Shown: piece after piece, positions 10,238-17,196 of the stretch
How the letters are laid out: the number at the start of each line of letters is the position of its first letter
How positions within the stretch are numbered: the first letter of the stretch is position 1
Origin: Eubacterium sp. CAG:252
GTDB lineage: Bacteria; Bacillota; Clostridia; Lachnospirales; Lachnospiraceae
Length of the DNA stretch: 58,176 bases
Reading direction: 5' to 3'
NCBI GenBank assembly: GCA_000436535.1
Contig: FR886338.1
Span: 158,791 to 216,966, forward strand
Position numbers and translations under genes: made by a program
Notes under the pieces: generated by a model
Databases searched by the model: none
Seen by the model: only the letters and a program-made list of their open reading frames with translations
Told to the model about the DNA's origin: nothing

Positions 10238-11146
10238 TTACTTAGCTGCAAGTTCAAGCATTCTGTTAAGCGGCTTCATCGCACACTCAGCAAGCTCTTT
10301 ATCAACAAACACCTCATTAGTATCATTTTCAAGAACATCTAACACCTTATCAAGCGTTACTTTTTTCATATTGACACATACCTGGTCTGGCTTTACTGTA
10401 TACAGCTTCTTATCAGGTGCTTTCTTTCTTATCTCGTTAAATACACCATCAACTGTTCCTATGATAAATTCTTTGGCATCCGTATCAACAACATAATCAA
10501 TTATTCCGGATGTACTTCCCACATAGTCAGCAAGCTCAAGCACATCTTCTGTACACTCCGGATGGGCTGCAAACTTGGCTAAAGGATGTTCCTCTTTCGC
10601 CTTTTTAACCATATCCTGTGTGATAACTACGTGTCTTGGGCAGCAGCCGTTATTAAATATAAAGTTCTTATCAGGACATTGCTTTGCAACAAAATGTCCC
10701 AAGTTTCTGTCAGGTATAAAAAATATATTTTTATTAGGCAGATTTTTAACTATCTTAACTGCATTAGAAGATGTGACACACACATCGGAATACTTCTTTA
10801 ACTCGGCTGTAGAGTTGATATAACAGACTACTGCAAGGTCGTCATACTGTTCACTAAGCTTAAGTATCTCATCCTTATCAGCCATATGCGCCATCGGACA
10901 GTCAGCATTAATATCCGGCATAAACACTCTCTTTTCAGGATTAAGTATCTTGGCACTCTCACCCATAAACTCAACACCTGCAAATATTATCCTGTCCTGA
11001 CTCACCTTAGTCGCCACCTTACTTAAGTAGAAGGAATCACCTATATAATCAGCAACATCCTGTACATCATCATCTACATAATAGTGCGCAAGAATTACTG
11101 CGTTTTTCTCTTTCTTCAACTTTTCAATATCACTTACTATAGACAT
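10238..11146 (-). CDS. nadA: Quinolinate synthase
   Basis: Condenses iminoaspartate with dihydroxyacetone phosphate to quinolinate; a [4Fe-4S] enzyme. 302 residues, typical of the short bacterial/archaeal form. The three cluster cysteines are visible in NADCPMAHM, NGCCPRHV and QVCVNMKKV; other marks are ILAHYYVDDDVQDVADYIGDS and the AHPECTEDV loop. AAAGGAGATACAC precedes the ATG. First gene of nadA-nadB-nadC-niaR; its promoter and overlapping palindrome are at 11184-11222. Confidence 0.97.
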   Translation of the reverse strand: MSIVSDIEKLKKEKNAVILAHYYVDDDVQDVADYIGDSFYLSKVATKVSQDRIIFAGVEFMGESAKILNPEKRVFMPDINADCPMAHMADKDEILKLSEQYDDLAVVCYINSTAELKKYSDVCVTSSNAVKIVKNLPNKNIFFIPDRNLGHFVAKQCPDKNFIFNNGCCPRHVVITQDMVKKAKEEHPLAKFAAHPECTEDVLELADYVGSTSGIIDYVVDTDAKEFIIGTVDGVFNEIRKKAPDKKLYTVKPDQVCVNMKKVTLDKVLDVLENDTNEVFVDKELAECAMKPLNRMLELAAK

Positions 11147-11183
11147 GTGTATCTCCTTTAAATTTTATTTTCAAATTTTACAA

Positions 11184-11222
11184 AGTATACTACACAAGTT
11201 TACAACTGACAAGACAGTTGTA
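11184..11222 (-). promoter_or_regulatory. nadA promoter with overlapping NiaR-like operator
   Basis: On the minus strand TTGTCA (11207-11212) and TATACT (11184-11189) are exactly 17 bp apart, a near-consensus sigma-A promoter. A perfect 8-bp inverted repeat, TACAACTG (11201-11208) and CAGTTGTA (11215-11222), six bases apart, covers the -35 box. The niaR gene is in the same operon, so this is the obvious NiaR operator; the assignment to NiaR is inference from position and the GACA/TGTC-containing core. Confidence 0.78.
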
Positions 11223-11285
11223 TATATTATCTGTAAAAGTACAATTTAATAATATGATGAATATAATGTAATAATATGTTGAAAT

Positions 11286-11429
11286 AAAATGTAGACATTT
11301 TAAGAGTATTTTTTAATTTTTTGATTAAAAAGAAGGAGCTATGCCCATAAAACCGCACTTTAGCACGCATAACTCCTTCTATAAGCCTCTCAAAAATGCC
11401 AATATTTTTACTAAAAATGTCTACATTTT
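11286..11429. repeat. 144-bp nested inverted-repeat element (MITE-like or sRNA)
   Basis: Outer arms AAAATGTAGACATTTT (11286-11301) and its exact reverse complement (11414-11429) are 16 bp and each arm is itself nearly palindromic. Nested inside is a second 14-bp pair (11331-11344 and 11367-11380, one mismatch) containing AGAAGGAG. No ORF or U-rich tail is present. It separates the nad promoter from the enolase remnant. No second copy was found in this window, so mobility is unproven. Confidence 0.6.
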
Positions 11430-11500
11430 CTATAGAACCTCCTTTAATATAGCTTTTTTAATCTGTTAGTATATTATTATGTTTATTAATATTTTATTAA

Positions 11501-11581
11501 GATGGAACTGTTGGACGTGGTACTGCACCATCTGGTGCTTCAGCAGTATATCCGGGAATTAAAGCATTTAATGTGCGTTAA
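11501..11581 (+). pseudogene. Enolase gene remnant (internal deletion)
   Basis: One open frame of 26 codons reads DGTVGRGTAPSGAS followed directly by AVYPGIKAFNVR and a stop. The first part is the highly conserved N-terminal segment of enolase (the PSGAS loop near residue 40); the second resembles the extreme C-terminus of clostridial enolases. A stop codon immediately precedes the Asp codon. I infer that an eno gene stood here on the plus strand and lost its start and about 370 internal codons; the strong hairpin just downstream would be its old terminator. The functional eno is presumably elsewhere. Confidence 0.7.
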
Positions 11582-11608
11582 TTGATTGGTGAAATGTATA
11601 CATAATAA

Positions 11609-11655
11609 TAAGCCGTAAATGTCAATCTTATCTGACATTTACGGCTTATATTTTA
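11609..11655. terminator. Bidirectional hairpin terminator
   Basis: A perfect 16-bp stem (11609-11624 and 11633-11648, eight-base loop) with TATATTTTATT on the plus side and TTATTATT on the minus side. It follows the enolase remnant on plus and the 13-codon ORF on minus. Confidence 0.75.
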
Positions 11656-11662
11656 TTACCTG

Positions 11663-11704
11663 TTATTCTTTATCCTTCTCAGCCTCCAGAATACTTACAA
11701 ACAT
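11663..11704 (-). CDS. 13-residue ORF with a strong ribosome site
   Basis: ATG preceded by AAGGAGAGGATA, an excellent Shine-Dalgarno at good spacing, opens 13 codons (MFVSILEAEKDKE) and a stop 15 bases before a hairpin terminator. The unit lies between two terminators (11756-11791 upstream, 11609-11648 downstream). No promoter is obvious. It could be a tiny peptide, a leader peptide that lost its operon, or a chance remnant in a region that already holds an enolase scar. I do not recognise the peptide. Confidence 0.35.
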   Translation of the reverse strand: MFVSILEAEKDKE

Positions 11705-11755
11705 TATCCTCTCCTTTCGAAAAATCATAAATCAGTTGTTAATTATTTTATAAAC

Positions 11756-11791
11756 AAATCGCACGATTTTATCAATAAAACCGTGCGATTT
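11756..11791. terminator. Terminator after the MetE-like gene
   Basis: A 17-bp stem with one mismatch (arms 11756-11772 and 11775-11791) containing ATCGCACG/CGTGCGAT, AT-rich on both sides. It is about 60 bases after the stop of the minus-strand methyltransferase gene. Confidence 0.7.
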
Positions 11792-11852
11792 GTTATTTTA
11801 AATTTATTTTACTTAATATACAACTGCTTTTTCTAATAATAAATGAAATGCC

Positions 11853-12962
11853 TTATCCCCACACCTTTTCAGCAATCTTTTTAACAAGTCTTAACTTAGC
11901 CCACTGCTCTTCTTCTGTAAGCTTATTTCCTATCTCACATGAAGCAAAACCACACTGTGGACTTAAGCATAATCTGTCAAGTGGTATATACTTTGCAGCC
12001 TCATTTATTCTGTCAATAACAGTCTGCTCATCCTCTAATTCCGGTGACTTGGTTGTTATAAGTCCTAATACAACCTTCTTATCGCCAGTAACATTCTTAA
12101 GTGGCTCAAATCCGCCTGAACGCTCATCATCATATTCAAGATAATATGCATTTACATTTTCTTTAGCAAAAAGTGTAGATGCAACACTTGTATAAGCTCC
12201 GCTGCTCGCATATGTGGAATGGAAGTTACCACGGCATACGTGGGTATTAATAACAAGGTCTTCCGGCTTTCCTTCTATAGCCTTATTATTGATGTCAAGA
12301 AGTGTATTCTTAATCTTCTCAAGCCCTGCTGGTGTTGTTCCAAAAAGCTTGCATGCAGATGGGTCTACCACCATTCCCCATGAGCAGTCATCAAACTGGA
12401 GATTACGGCAGCCTGCGGCATATACATCCTTTATGAATTCCTTGTATCCAGCAGCTATATCGTCTGCTACCTGCTCAGGTGTATCATAGAACTTCTTAGT
12501 ATTGCCCCATGCAAATGGCATAATCATCTGCTCTAAAAACTGTGCTGGTGCTGGTATCGTAAGCTTTGCAACTGTATTTTCATCTTCAAACTGCTGTACG
12601 AACTTAAAATGTTCTATAAATGGATGTGTCTTATATACAACCTTTCCTGTAAGATATGTATCATCTATCATAGCATCTTCGCCGTGGAATGGAAGTCCTG
12701 TTTCTGTCTTGGAATGTCCAACTCCCTCAAATGCCCACATAAAATCAAGGTGCCATGTTGCTCTTCTGAATTCTCCGTCTGTTATCGCATGAAGTCCAAC
12801 TTCCTTTTCCTTCTTTATAAGCTCTGTTATAGCCTTATCCTCAACGCTCTTTAACTCTTCTGCTGTAATATTGCCAGCTTCATAATCTCTTCTTGCTTTC
12901 TTTAAACTTTCTGGTCTTAAAAAACTTCCTACGTGATCGAATTTAAATGGTGTATTTGCCAT
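11853..12962 (-). CDS. MetE-like cobalamin-independent methyltransferase (single C-terminal domain type, YxjG/YxjH-like)
   Basis: Zinc methyltransferase of the UROD/MetE C-terminal family, about 369 residues, lacking the N-terminal half of true MetE. It probably moves a methyl group to homocysteine or a related thiol; the methyl donor is not known for this subfamily. Seen: FDHVGSFLRPESLK at the N-terminus, ITDGEFRR, the zinc ligands in INTHVCRGNF (His-x-Cys), and LSPQCGFAS near the C-terminus (Cys). The ATG at 12962 is chosen because homologues begin at the xTPFxFDHVGSFLRP segment; an in-frame extension to 13052 would run through a structured leader. A LysR gene lies immediately upstream on the same strand. 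Confidence 0.85.
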   Translation of the reverse strand: MANTPFKFDHVGSFLRPESLKKARRDYEAGNITAEELKSVEDKAITELIKKEKEVGLHAITDGEFRRATWHLDFMWAFEGVGHSKTETGLPFHGEDAMIDDTYLTGKVVYKTHPFIEHFKFVQQFEDENTVAKLTIPAPAQFLEQMIMPFAWGNTKKFYDTPEQVADDIAAGYKEFIKDVYAAGCRNLQFDDCSWGMVVDPSACKLFGTTPAGLEKIKNTLLDINNKAIEGKPEDLVINTHVCRGNFHSTYASSGAYTSVASTLFAKENVNAYYLEYDDERSGGFEPLKNVTGDKKVVLGLITTKSPELEDEQTVIDRINEAAKYIPLDRLCLSPQCGFASCEIGNKLTEEEQWAKLRLVKKIAEKVWG

Positions 12963-12997
12963 ATTATATGTTCTGCCTTTCCTTTTAACTGATATTT

Positions 12998-13049
12998 CAG
13001 GTTCAGTTTTTAAATATATAAATGTAACCTGATACATTATCTGAACCTG
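12998..13049 (-). promoter_or_regulatory. Inverted-repeat leader of the MetE-like gene
   Basis: CAGGTTCAG and CTGAACCTG (plus-strand 12998-13006 and 13041-13049) form a 9-bp stem with a 34-base loop, ending about 35 bases before the chosen start. It could be a LysR site, a leader hairpin or an unassigned regulatory RNA. It does not match the SAM or THF riboswitch consensus as I know them. Confidence 0.4.
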
Positions 13050-13154
13050 CAATAATTTTTATATTGTTTTCGTTGCACTTAATATAGCATCTGATTTACA
13101 CCTTGTATAATACTTAGTTTTTTATGTTTGCCATAGTTTAAAGCTATGGTCACT

Positions 13155-14054
13155 TTACATAATATACCTCTTCAATGCCTCCACATATATCTCCCCCAGC
13201 CTGCTGAGCGAAACATTCTTATGCGTGACGTACCCTATATGCATACCACCCTCGCCATCAAGTGGCACAGCAATTATATCCTTGCCGTTCAACTCCTCAT
13301 CTATAACACCGCTGCACACTGTAAAACCGTTCAGTCCAATGAGCAGATTAAAAAGAGTTGCCCTGTCACGGACTCTTATATTCTTTTTCTTCTCTTCAAC
13401 CGAGAATATTTCCTCTGAATAATAAAACGAATTATGTTCTCCCTGCTCAAAAGAAAGATATGGATAATCCTGCAGCTCACTCATCGTAACTTTACTTCTG
13501 CCTGCTAACGGATGTTTTCTGCTTATAAATACGTGCGGTTCTGCCTGCATAAGCTCATTAAATACAAGATTATGCGACTTAATCTCCTTTTCAAGCACAA
13601 CCCTGTTAAAATCGTTCATATATATAACGCCTATCTCACTTTTCATCGTAGCCACATCTTCAATAATCTCATAAGTCTGCGTTTCACGTATGCTAAAGTC
13701 GTACTCATCATGTCCGTACTTTTTTATAAGGTCAACAAATGCATTGACAGCAAATGAATAGTGCTGTGTAGATACGCAGAATTCCTGCTTTCCACCATTG
13801 CCACCCTTATATCTGTCCTCTAACAATGCAGCCTGCTCTAACACCTGTCTTGCATATCCTAAAAAGTCTTCGCCATCCTTTGAAATGTGTATGCCCTTAT
13901 TTGTTCTGTCAAATATCTTTATATTCATTTCCTTTTCAAGCTCGTGAATTGCATTGGTTAGGCTTGGCTGTGATATAAAAAGTCTTGATGCCGCCTCTGT
14001 TATCGTGCCTGTTTCTGCTACCATTATTACATATCTTAATTGTTGTAAAGTCAT
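13155..14054 (-). CDS. LysR-family transcriptional regulator
   Basis: 299 residues, standard LysR size. The N-terminal winged helix-turn-helix (about 1-60) reads TITEAASRLFISQPSLTNAIHELEKEM; the C-terminal periplasmic-binding-protein-like effector domain covers about 90-295. AAGGAAAATACAGAAT precedes the ATG. The neighbouring MetE-like gene is downstream on the same strand with about 190 bases between, so control of sulfur amino acid or methyl metabolism (as CysB/MetR types do) is plausible but only inferred from position. A hairpin CCATAG...CTATGG just after the stop may limit read-through. Confidence 0.9.
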   Translation of the reverse strand: MTLQQLRYVIMVAETGTITEAASRLFISQPSLTNAIHELEKEMNIKIFDRTNKGIHISKDGEDFLGYARQVLEQAALLEDRYKGGNGGKQEFCVSTQHYSFAVNAFVDLIKKYGHDEYDFSIRETQTYEIIEDVATMKSEIGVIYMNDFNRVVLEKEIKSHNLVFNELMQAEPHVFISRKHPLAGRSKVTMSELQDYPYLSFEQGEHNSFYYSEEIFSVEEKKKNIRVRDRATLFNLLIGLNGFTVCSGVIDEELNGKDIIAVPLDGEGGMHIGYVTHKNVSLSRLGEIYVEALKRYIM

Positions 14055-14179
14055 ATTCTGTATTTTCCTTTTTATTTTCTATGTTACTTCTCTTGGTTGT
14101 TATAATTTTTCAGATTTGCTCATTTATATAAATGATGTTGTGGTCAAAATTTCCCAACTATGATACCTGCTAATTGTTC

Positions 14180-14250
14180 AGTGCTACGCACTCCCACATC
14201 TATGCCCCGCTTCGGTCAATGCTAAACATGTGCCACCGGCACATAGCACT
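14180..14250. repeat. Small structured intergenic element
   Basis: AGTGCTA (14180-14186) pairs with TAGCACT (14244-14250) and encloses a perfect 7-bp hairpin ATGTGCC-ACC-GGCACAT (14228-14244). Base composition is clearly more GC-rich than the surrounding AT-rich gap, suggesting an inserted or remnant repeat. Nothing else is recognised between 14055 and 14295. Confidence 0.4.
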
Positions 14251-14295
14251 CTACCCAATATTCGCATATCGTTGGACTATCATCCCATTTTTACT

Positions 14296-14324
14296 TTGAC
14301 ATATACCTTATAATATTATATATT
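14296..14324 (+). promoter_or_regulatory. Promoter of the AIM24-family gene
   Basis: TTGACA (14296-14301) and TATATT (14319-14324) with 17 bp between them, about 120 bases before the ATG. Perfect -35 and good -10. Confidence 0.65.
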
Positions 14325-14447
14325 AGTATTATATTTGCATCAAGTAATCGTAACATTAATTTTACTACGGATTAGCATGGCTGCCTGCTATATTTTTCAT
14401 AAGCTATAAGCAGGATTACCATATATTATTTATGAGGAGGATTTCAT

Positions 14448-15128
14448 ATGAACTATACTATTGAAGGAGAACCACTACCAGTCGTAACCTGTGTTCTTGA
14501 GCCTGGTGAAACTATGATTACCGAAAAAGGGGCAATGTCATGGATGTCCCCTAATATGAAGATGGAAACATCATCTAATGGCGGTATTGGCAAAATGTTC
14601 GGGCGTGCATTTTCTGGCGAGCACATGTTCCAGAACAGATATACTGCTATCGGCAGTAATGGCACTATAGCTTTTGCTTCCTGCTTTCCCGGAAGTATTA
14701 AAGCTTTTAACATTGCACCCGGTCAAGAAATAATAGCACAGAAATCGGCATTTTTAGCTTCAACTGTTGACGTTGAGCTTTCCGTATTCTTTCAGAAGCG
14801 TTTCAGCTCCGGATTATTTGGCGGTGAAGGCTTTATTATGCAGAAGTTATCAGGTTATGGTATCGCTTTTCTTGAATTTGACGGATACATCAAAGAATAT
14901 GAACTTGGACCGGGACAGCAGATTATCATAGATACCGGCTATCTTGCTGCCATGTCAGCTACCTGCCAGATAGATATAAAGACTGTTCCTGGAATTAAAA
15001 ATATTATGTTCGGCGGTGAAGGTCTGTTTAATACAGTTGTAACAGGTCCCGGACATATATGGCTTCAGAGTATGCCTATCGCACAGATGGCAGGTGCTAT
15101 AAGCCCATTTATCTCTACAGGAAAATAG
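14448..15128 (+). CDS. AIM24 / TIGR00266 family protein
   Basis: 226-residue cytoplasmic protein of the AIM24 family, a double-stranded beta-helix (TRAP-like) fold with no established bacterial function. Family marks visible: the early LEPGETMITEKGAMSWMSPN segment, a glycine-rich GGIGKMFGRAFSGE, PGSIKAF, and late GEGLFNTVVTGPGHIWLQSMP. Full length for the family. GAGGAGG lies eight bases before the ATG and a consensus promoter is at 14296. Monocistronic; it is the only plus-strand gene between 1 and 31 kb. Confidence 0.9.
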   Translation: MNYTIEGEPLPVVTCVLEPGETMITEKGAMSWMSPNMKMETSSNGGIGKMFGRAFSGEHMFQNRYTAIGSNGTIAFASCFPGSIKAFNIAPGQEIIAQKSAFLASTVDVELSVFFQKRFSSGLFGGEGFIMQKLSGYGIAFLEFDGYIKEYELGPGQQIIIDTGYLAAMSATCQIDIKTVPGIKNIMFGGEGLFNTVVTGPGHIWLQSMPIAQMAGAISPFISTGK

Positions 15129-15197
15129 ATAGTAAACTTATTAATTAATTTACTGTATTGTAAGAAAGCTAATTCAGAATATTCAAAACGGATTAAA

Positions 15198-15384
15198 GAA
15201 GTATTTTTAAGATTTCGCAACAACCGGATAAAAACTACTTCAAATCGTCAATAAGTTGTTGACGATTGCACTTTTATAATTCCATAATGACATCAAAATA
15301 AAAGACCAGCATGACTAATATAATTCTTTGTCAGCAGTGGTGTAGTAGTTAGTTTCAAAACATATCAGCCAATGCTGGTCTTTT
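15198..15384. repeat. Three consecutive hairpins downstream of the AIM24-family gene
   Basis: Hairpin 1: GAAGTATTTTTA and TAAAAACTACTTC (about 15198-15242). Hairpin 2: ATCGTCAA-N7-TTGACGAT (about 15245-15267). Hairpin 3: a perfect 13-bp pair AAAAGACCAGCAT (15300-15312) and ATGCTGGTCTTTT (15372-15384) with a 59-base loop. The last ends in TTTT and could terminate plus-strand transcripts; the group may be a small RNA or degraded insertion-sequence ends. No ORF is present. Confidence 0.4.
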
Positions 15385-15511
15385 AAATATTGAATTTTAC
15401 AACTATTTTATATTAAGTGGCTTAACCAACGAAGTATTAACTGGCAAAACAAAGTATTACAGTAATCTCATACCGGAGATTAACGAATAAATATACGCTG
15501 CTCCTGCTATC

Positions 15512-16279
15512 CTACTCCATTCCATCCTTAAGCCATTTTGCTATATTAGTAAAATCGATTGCAAGATTACCTTCATATATGTTCACTGGAACAGGCTTAT
15601 CAAAACCATATATAACCGGATAATTATCACTCTCAAAGAAATATACAAGAATCTTCTCCTGAGCTGCATCTACTATCCAGTATTCACGCACGCCAGCCTC
15701 TATATACTTTGACAGCTTCAGTGTATAATCTCTTTTCTTAGTAGATGGTGATATAACCTCCACAAGAAAATCCGGTGCCCCGTATATGCCAAACCTCTTA
15801 ATCTTGGAAGTATCGCACACAATTCCTACATCCGGTTCAACCATTGTCTTGTTATCACAATCAAGCTGCACATCCACTGGTGCAATAAAAGGACGGCAGC
15901 TTACACCATTATCCATTATGTAATTGGCAATCTGACGGTGTATCTCACCAGCAATAGACTGATGTCCAAAGGTTGGCGATAACATAGTATAAAAATATCC
16001 ATCAATAAGCTCAACCCTCTGGTCATCCGGCAATGCATAATAATCATCTAACGTATAACTGCCATTCCTGTCTGCATTGTAACAAGAAGCAGTCTCCCTG
16101 ACTTCAAGCGGTTCTGTAAAAAGCTGTTCCAAAGCTATAAGAGTATCATAACGTGGGCTCTTAGTTTCTCCTGAAAATATCTTCTGTATTGTCCCTAAAG
16201 GTATACCTGATAAGTCAGCCATCTGTTCATAGCTGTATCCCTTTTCCTTCTTCTTGTCTTTCATCTCTTCAATAGTCAT
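15512..16279 (-). CDS. XRE helix-turn-helix fused to a Uma2-family (DUF820) nuclease-fold domain
   Basis: 255 residues. Residues about 1-58 form an XRE/Cro-type helix-turn-helix (YSYEQMADLSGIPLGTIQKIFSG). Residues about 75-250 are a Uma2 domain of the PD-(D/E)xK nuclease-like group: YTLDDYYALPDDQRVELIDG, VEPDVGIVCD, APDFLVEVISPSTKKRDYTLKLSKYIEAG-type core with E-V-I-S and the K beyond it, and REYWIVD. Catalysis by Uma2 proteins is predicted from the fold. The fusion suggests a self-regulating or DNA-directed protein. GGAGGTG precedes the ATG and a strong promoter lies at 16348. It stands alone. Confidence 0.85.
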   Translation of the reverse strand: MTIEEMKDKKKEKGYSYEQMADLSGIPLGTIQKIFSGETKSPRYDTLIALEQLFTEPLEVRETASCYNADRNGSYTLDDYYALPDDQRVELIDGYFYTMLSPTFGHQSIAGEIHRQIANYIMDNGVSCRPFIAPVDVQLDCDNKTMVEPDVGIVCDTSKIKRFGIYGAPDFLVEVISPSTKKRDYTLKLSKYIEAGVREYWIVDAAQEKILVYFFESDNYPVIYGFDKPVPVNIYEGNLAIDFTNIAKWLKDGME

Positions 16280-16347
16280 AAAAACGCACCTCCAAATAAC
16301 AAAACATCATTAAACATAGGTCAGTAAAACATTTGTTCTGTATATTG

Positions 16348-16376
16348 ATTATATAGTGCATATTTCCATTCGTCAA
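16348..16376 (-). promoter_or_regulatory. Promoter of the XRE-Uma2 gene
   Basis: On the minus strand TTGACG (16371-16376) and a perfect TATAAT (16348-16353) are 17 bp apart, about 70 bases before the ATG. Confidence 0.7.
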
Positions 16377-16593
16377 CCGTAAAATAGTAATATTTTAACC
16401 GTTTCATTTTTTGTTTTTCCATTTTATTTCCATTTTTTATCCGTTTGGTTGTCTTTTTTTCTACTCATTTTGTTACCCTCTCATACATCACTTTAGTATT
16501 TATCCTAAGTGCAATAATTTAACTGACAATTATTATACACTATTTTCTTATTTACACCAATATTTATTACTACTTATTAAAAGCAATCTTATA

Positions 16594-16648
16594 AAAAAAT
16601 GAGACTTTAACAGAAAACATTATTATGCCCTCCATTAAAGCCTCATTT
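16594..16648 (-). terminator. Terminator of the HEAT-repeat gene
   Basis: AAATGAG-A-CTTTAA and TTAAAG-C-CTCATTT arms (16598-16611 and 16635-16648) followed on the minus strand by seven T. It lies 26 bases after the stop of the HEAT gene. The rest of the gap 16377-16593 is AT-rich with nothing recognised. Confidence 0.75.
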
Positions 16649-16673
16649 ATAAAACATTTATTTTGAATATTTA

Positions 16674-17018
16674 TTATAATCTGTGATGCAGTTCCTGAAC
16701 AGTCCTGCTTATCTCTTCCCTGACTTTTTCATCTTCCTTAGGAATTTTGTTTAATTTCTCAAGTAAATCTGCTGTATTATGTTCACAGCCAACCTTCCTT
16801 AATGACTCACACGCCGCAAATATAACATCTTCATCATTATCATCTATAAGCCTTAACAAAAGGTCAACACTGCTGTTATTATCATTAGCTCCAAGTGCCG
16901 TTGCAAGGTCTATCTTCTCTTCCTTTGTTCCATGTACATAATCAGCCAGTTCATAGAAATCATTTTTCTTAACAAGATGTTCTATCTTTTCATTAACTGT
17001 CTTTTTTCTAAATAACAT
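16674..17018 (-). CDS. Small HEAT-repeat protein
   Basis: 114 residues, cytoplasmic. Helical repeats with the HEAT/PBS-lyase spacing are visible at about residues 33-60 and 62-90 (SVDLLLRLIDDNDEDVIFAA, then CESLRKVGCEHNTADLLEKL). Such proteins usually serve as protein-binding scaffolds; no catalytic residues are seen. The ATG at 17018 is preferred because GAGGA abuts the ATG two codons earlier but is six bases from this one. Partners unknown; own promoter region upstream, own terminator downstream. Confidence 0.7.
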   Translation of the reverse strand: MLFRKKTVNEKIEHLVKKNDFYELADYVHGTKEEKIDLATALGANDNNSSVDLLLRLIDDNDEDVIFAACESLRKVGCEHNTADLLEKLNKIPKEDEKVREEISRTVQELHHRL

Positions 17019-17196
17019 AATCATTCCTCGCTTTCCATAAAGGTTAATATATAGCGATACGTAATAATTAGCCTTTTCTTTGATTGTTATTATATTATCA
17101 AAAAAATGACATGTAAAATGTATATTTCATATGACACTTATATAATATTTACATACATTACTATACACAACCACAATCAAGAAGGAATAATATTAA

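Noticed and set aside
12963..13154. S-box (SAM) or THF riboswitch before the MetE-like gene
   Set aside because: The conserved core elements of these classes are not present; only a simple inverted repeat is seen.
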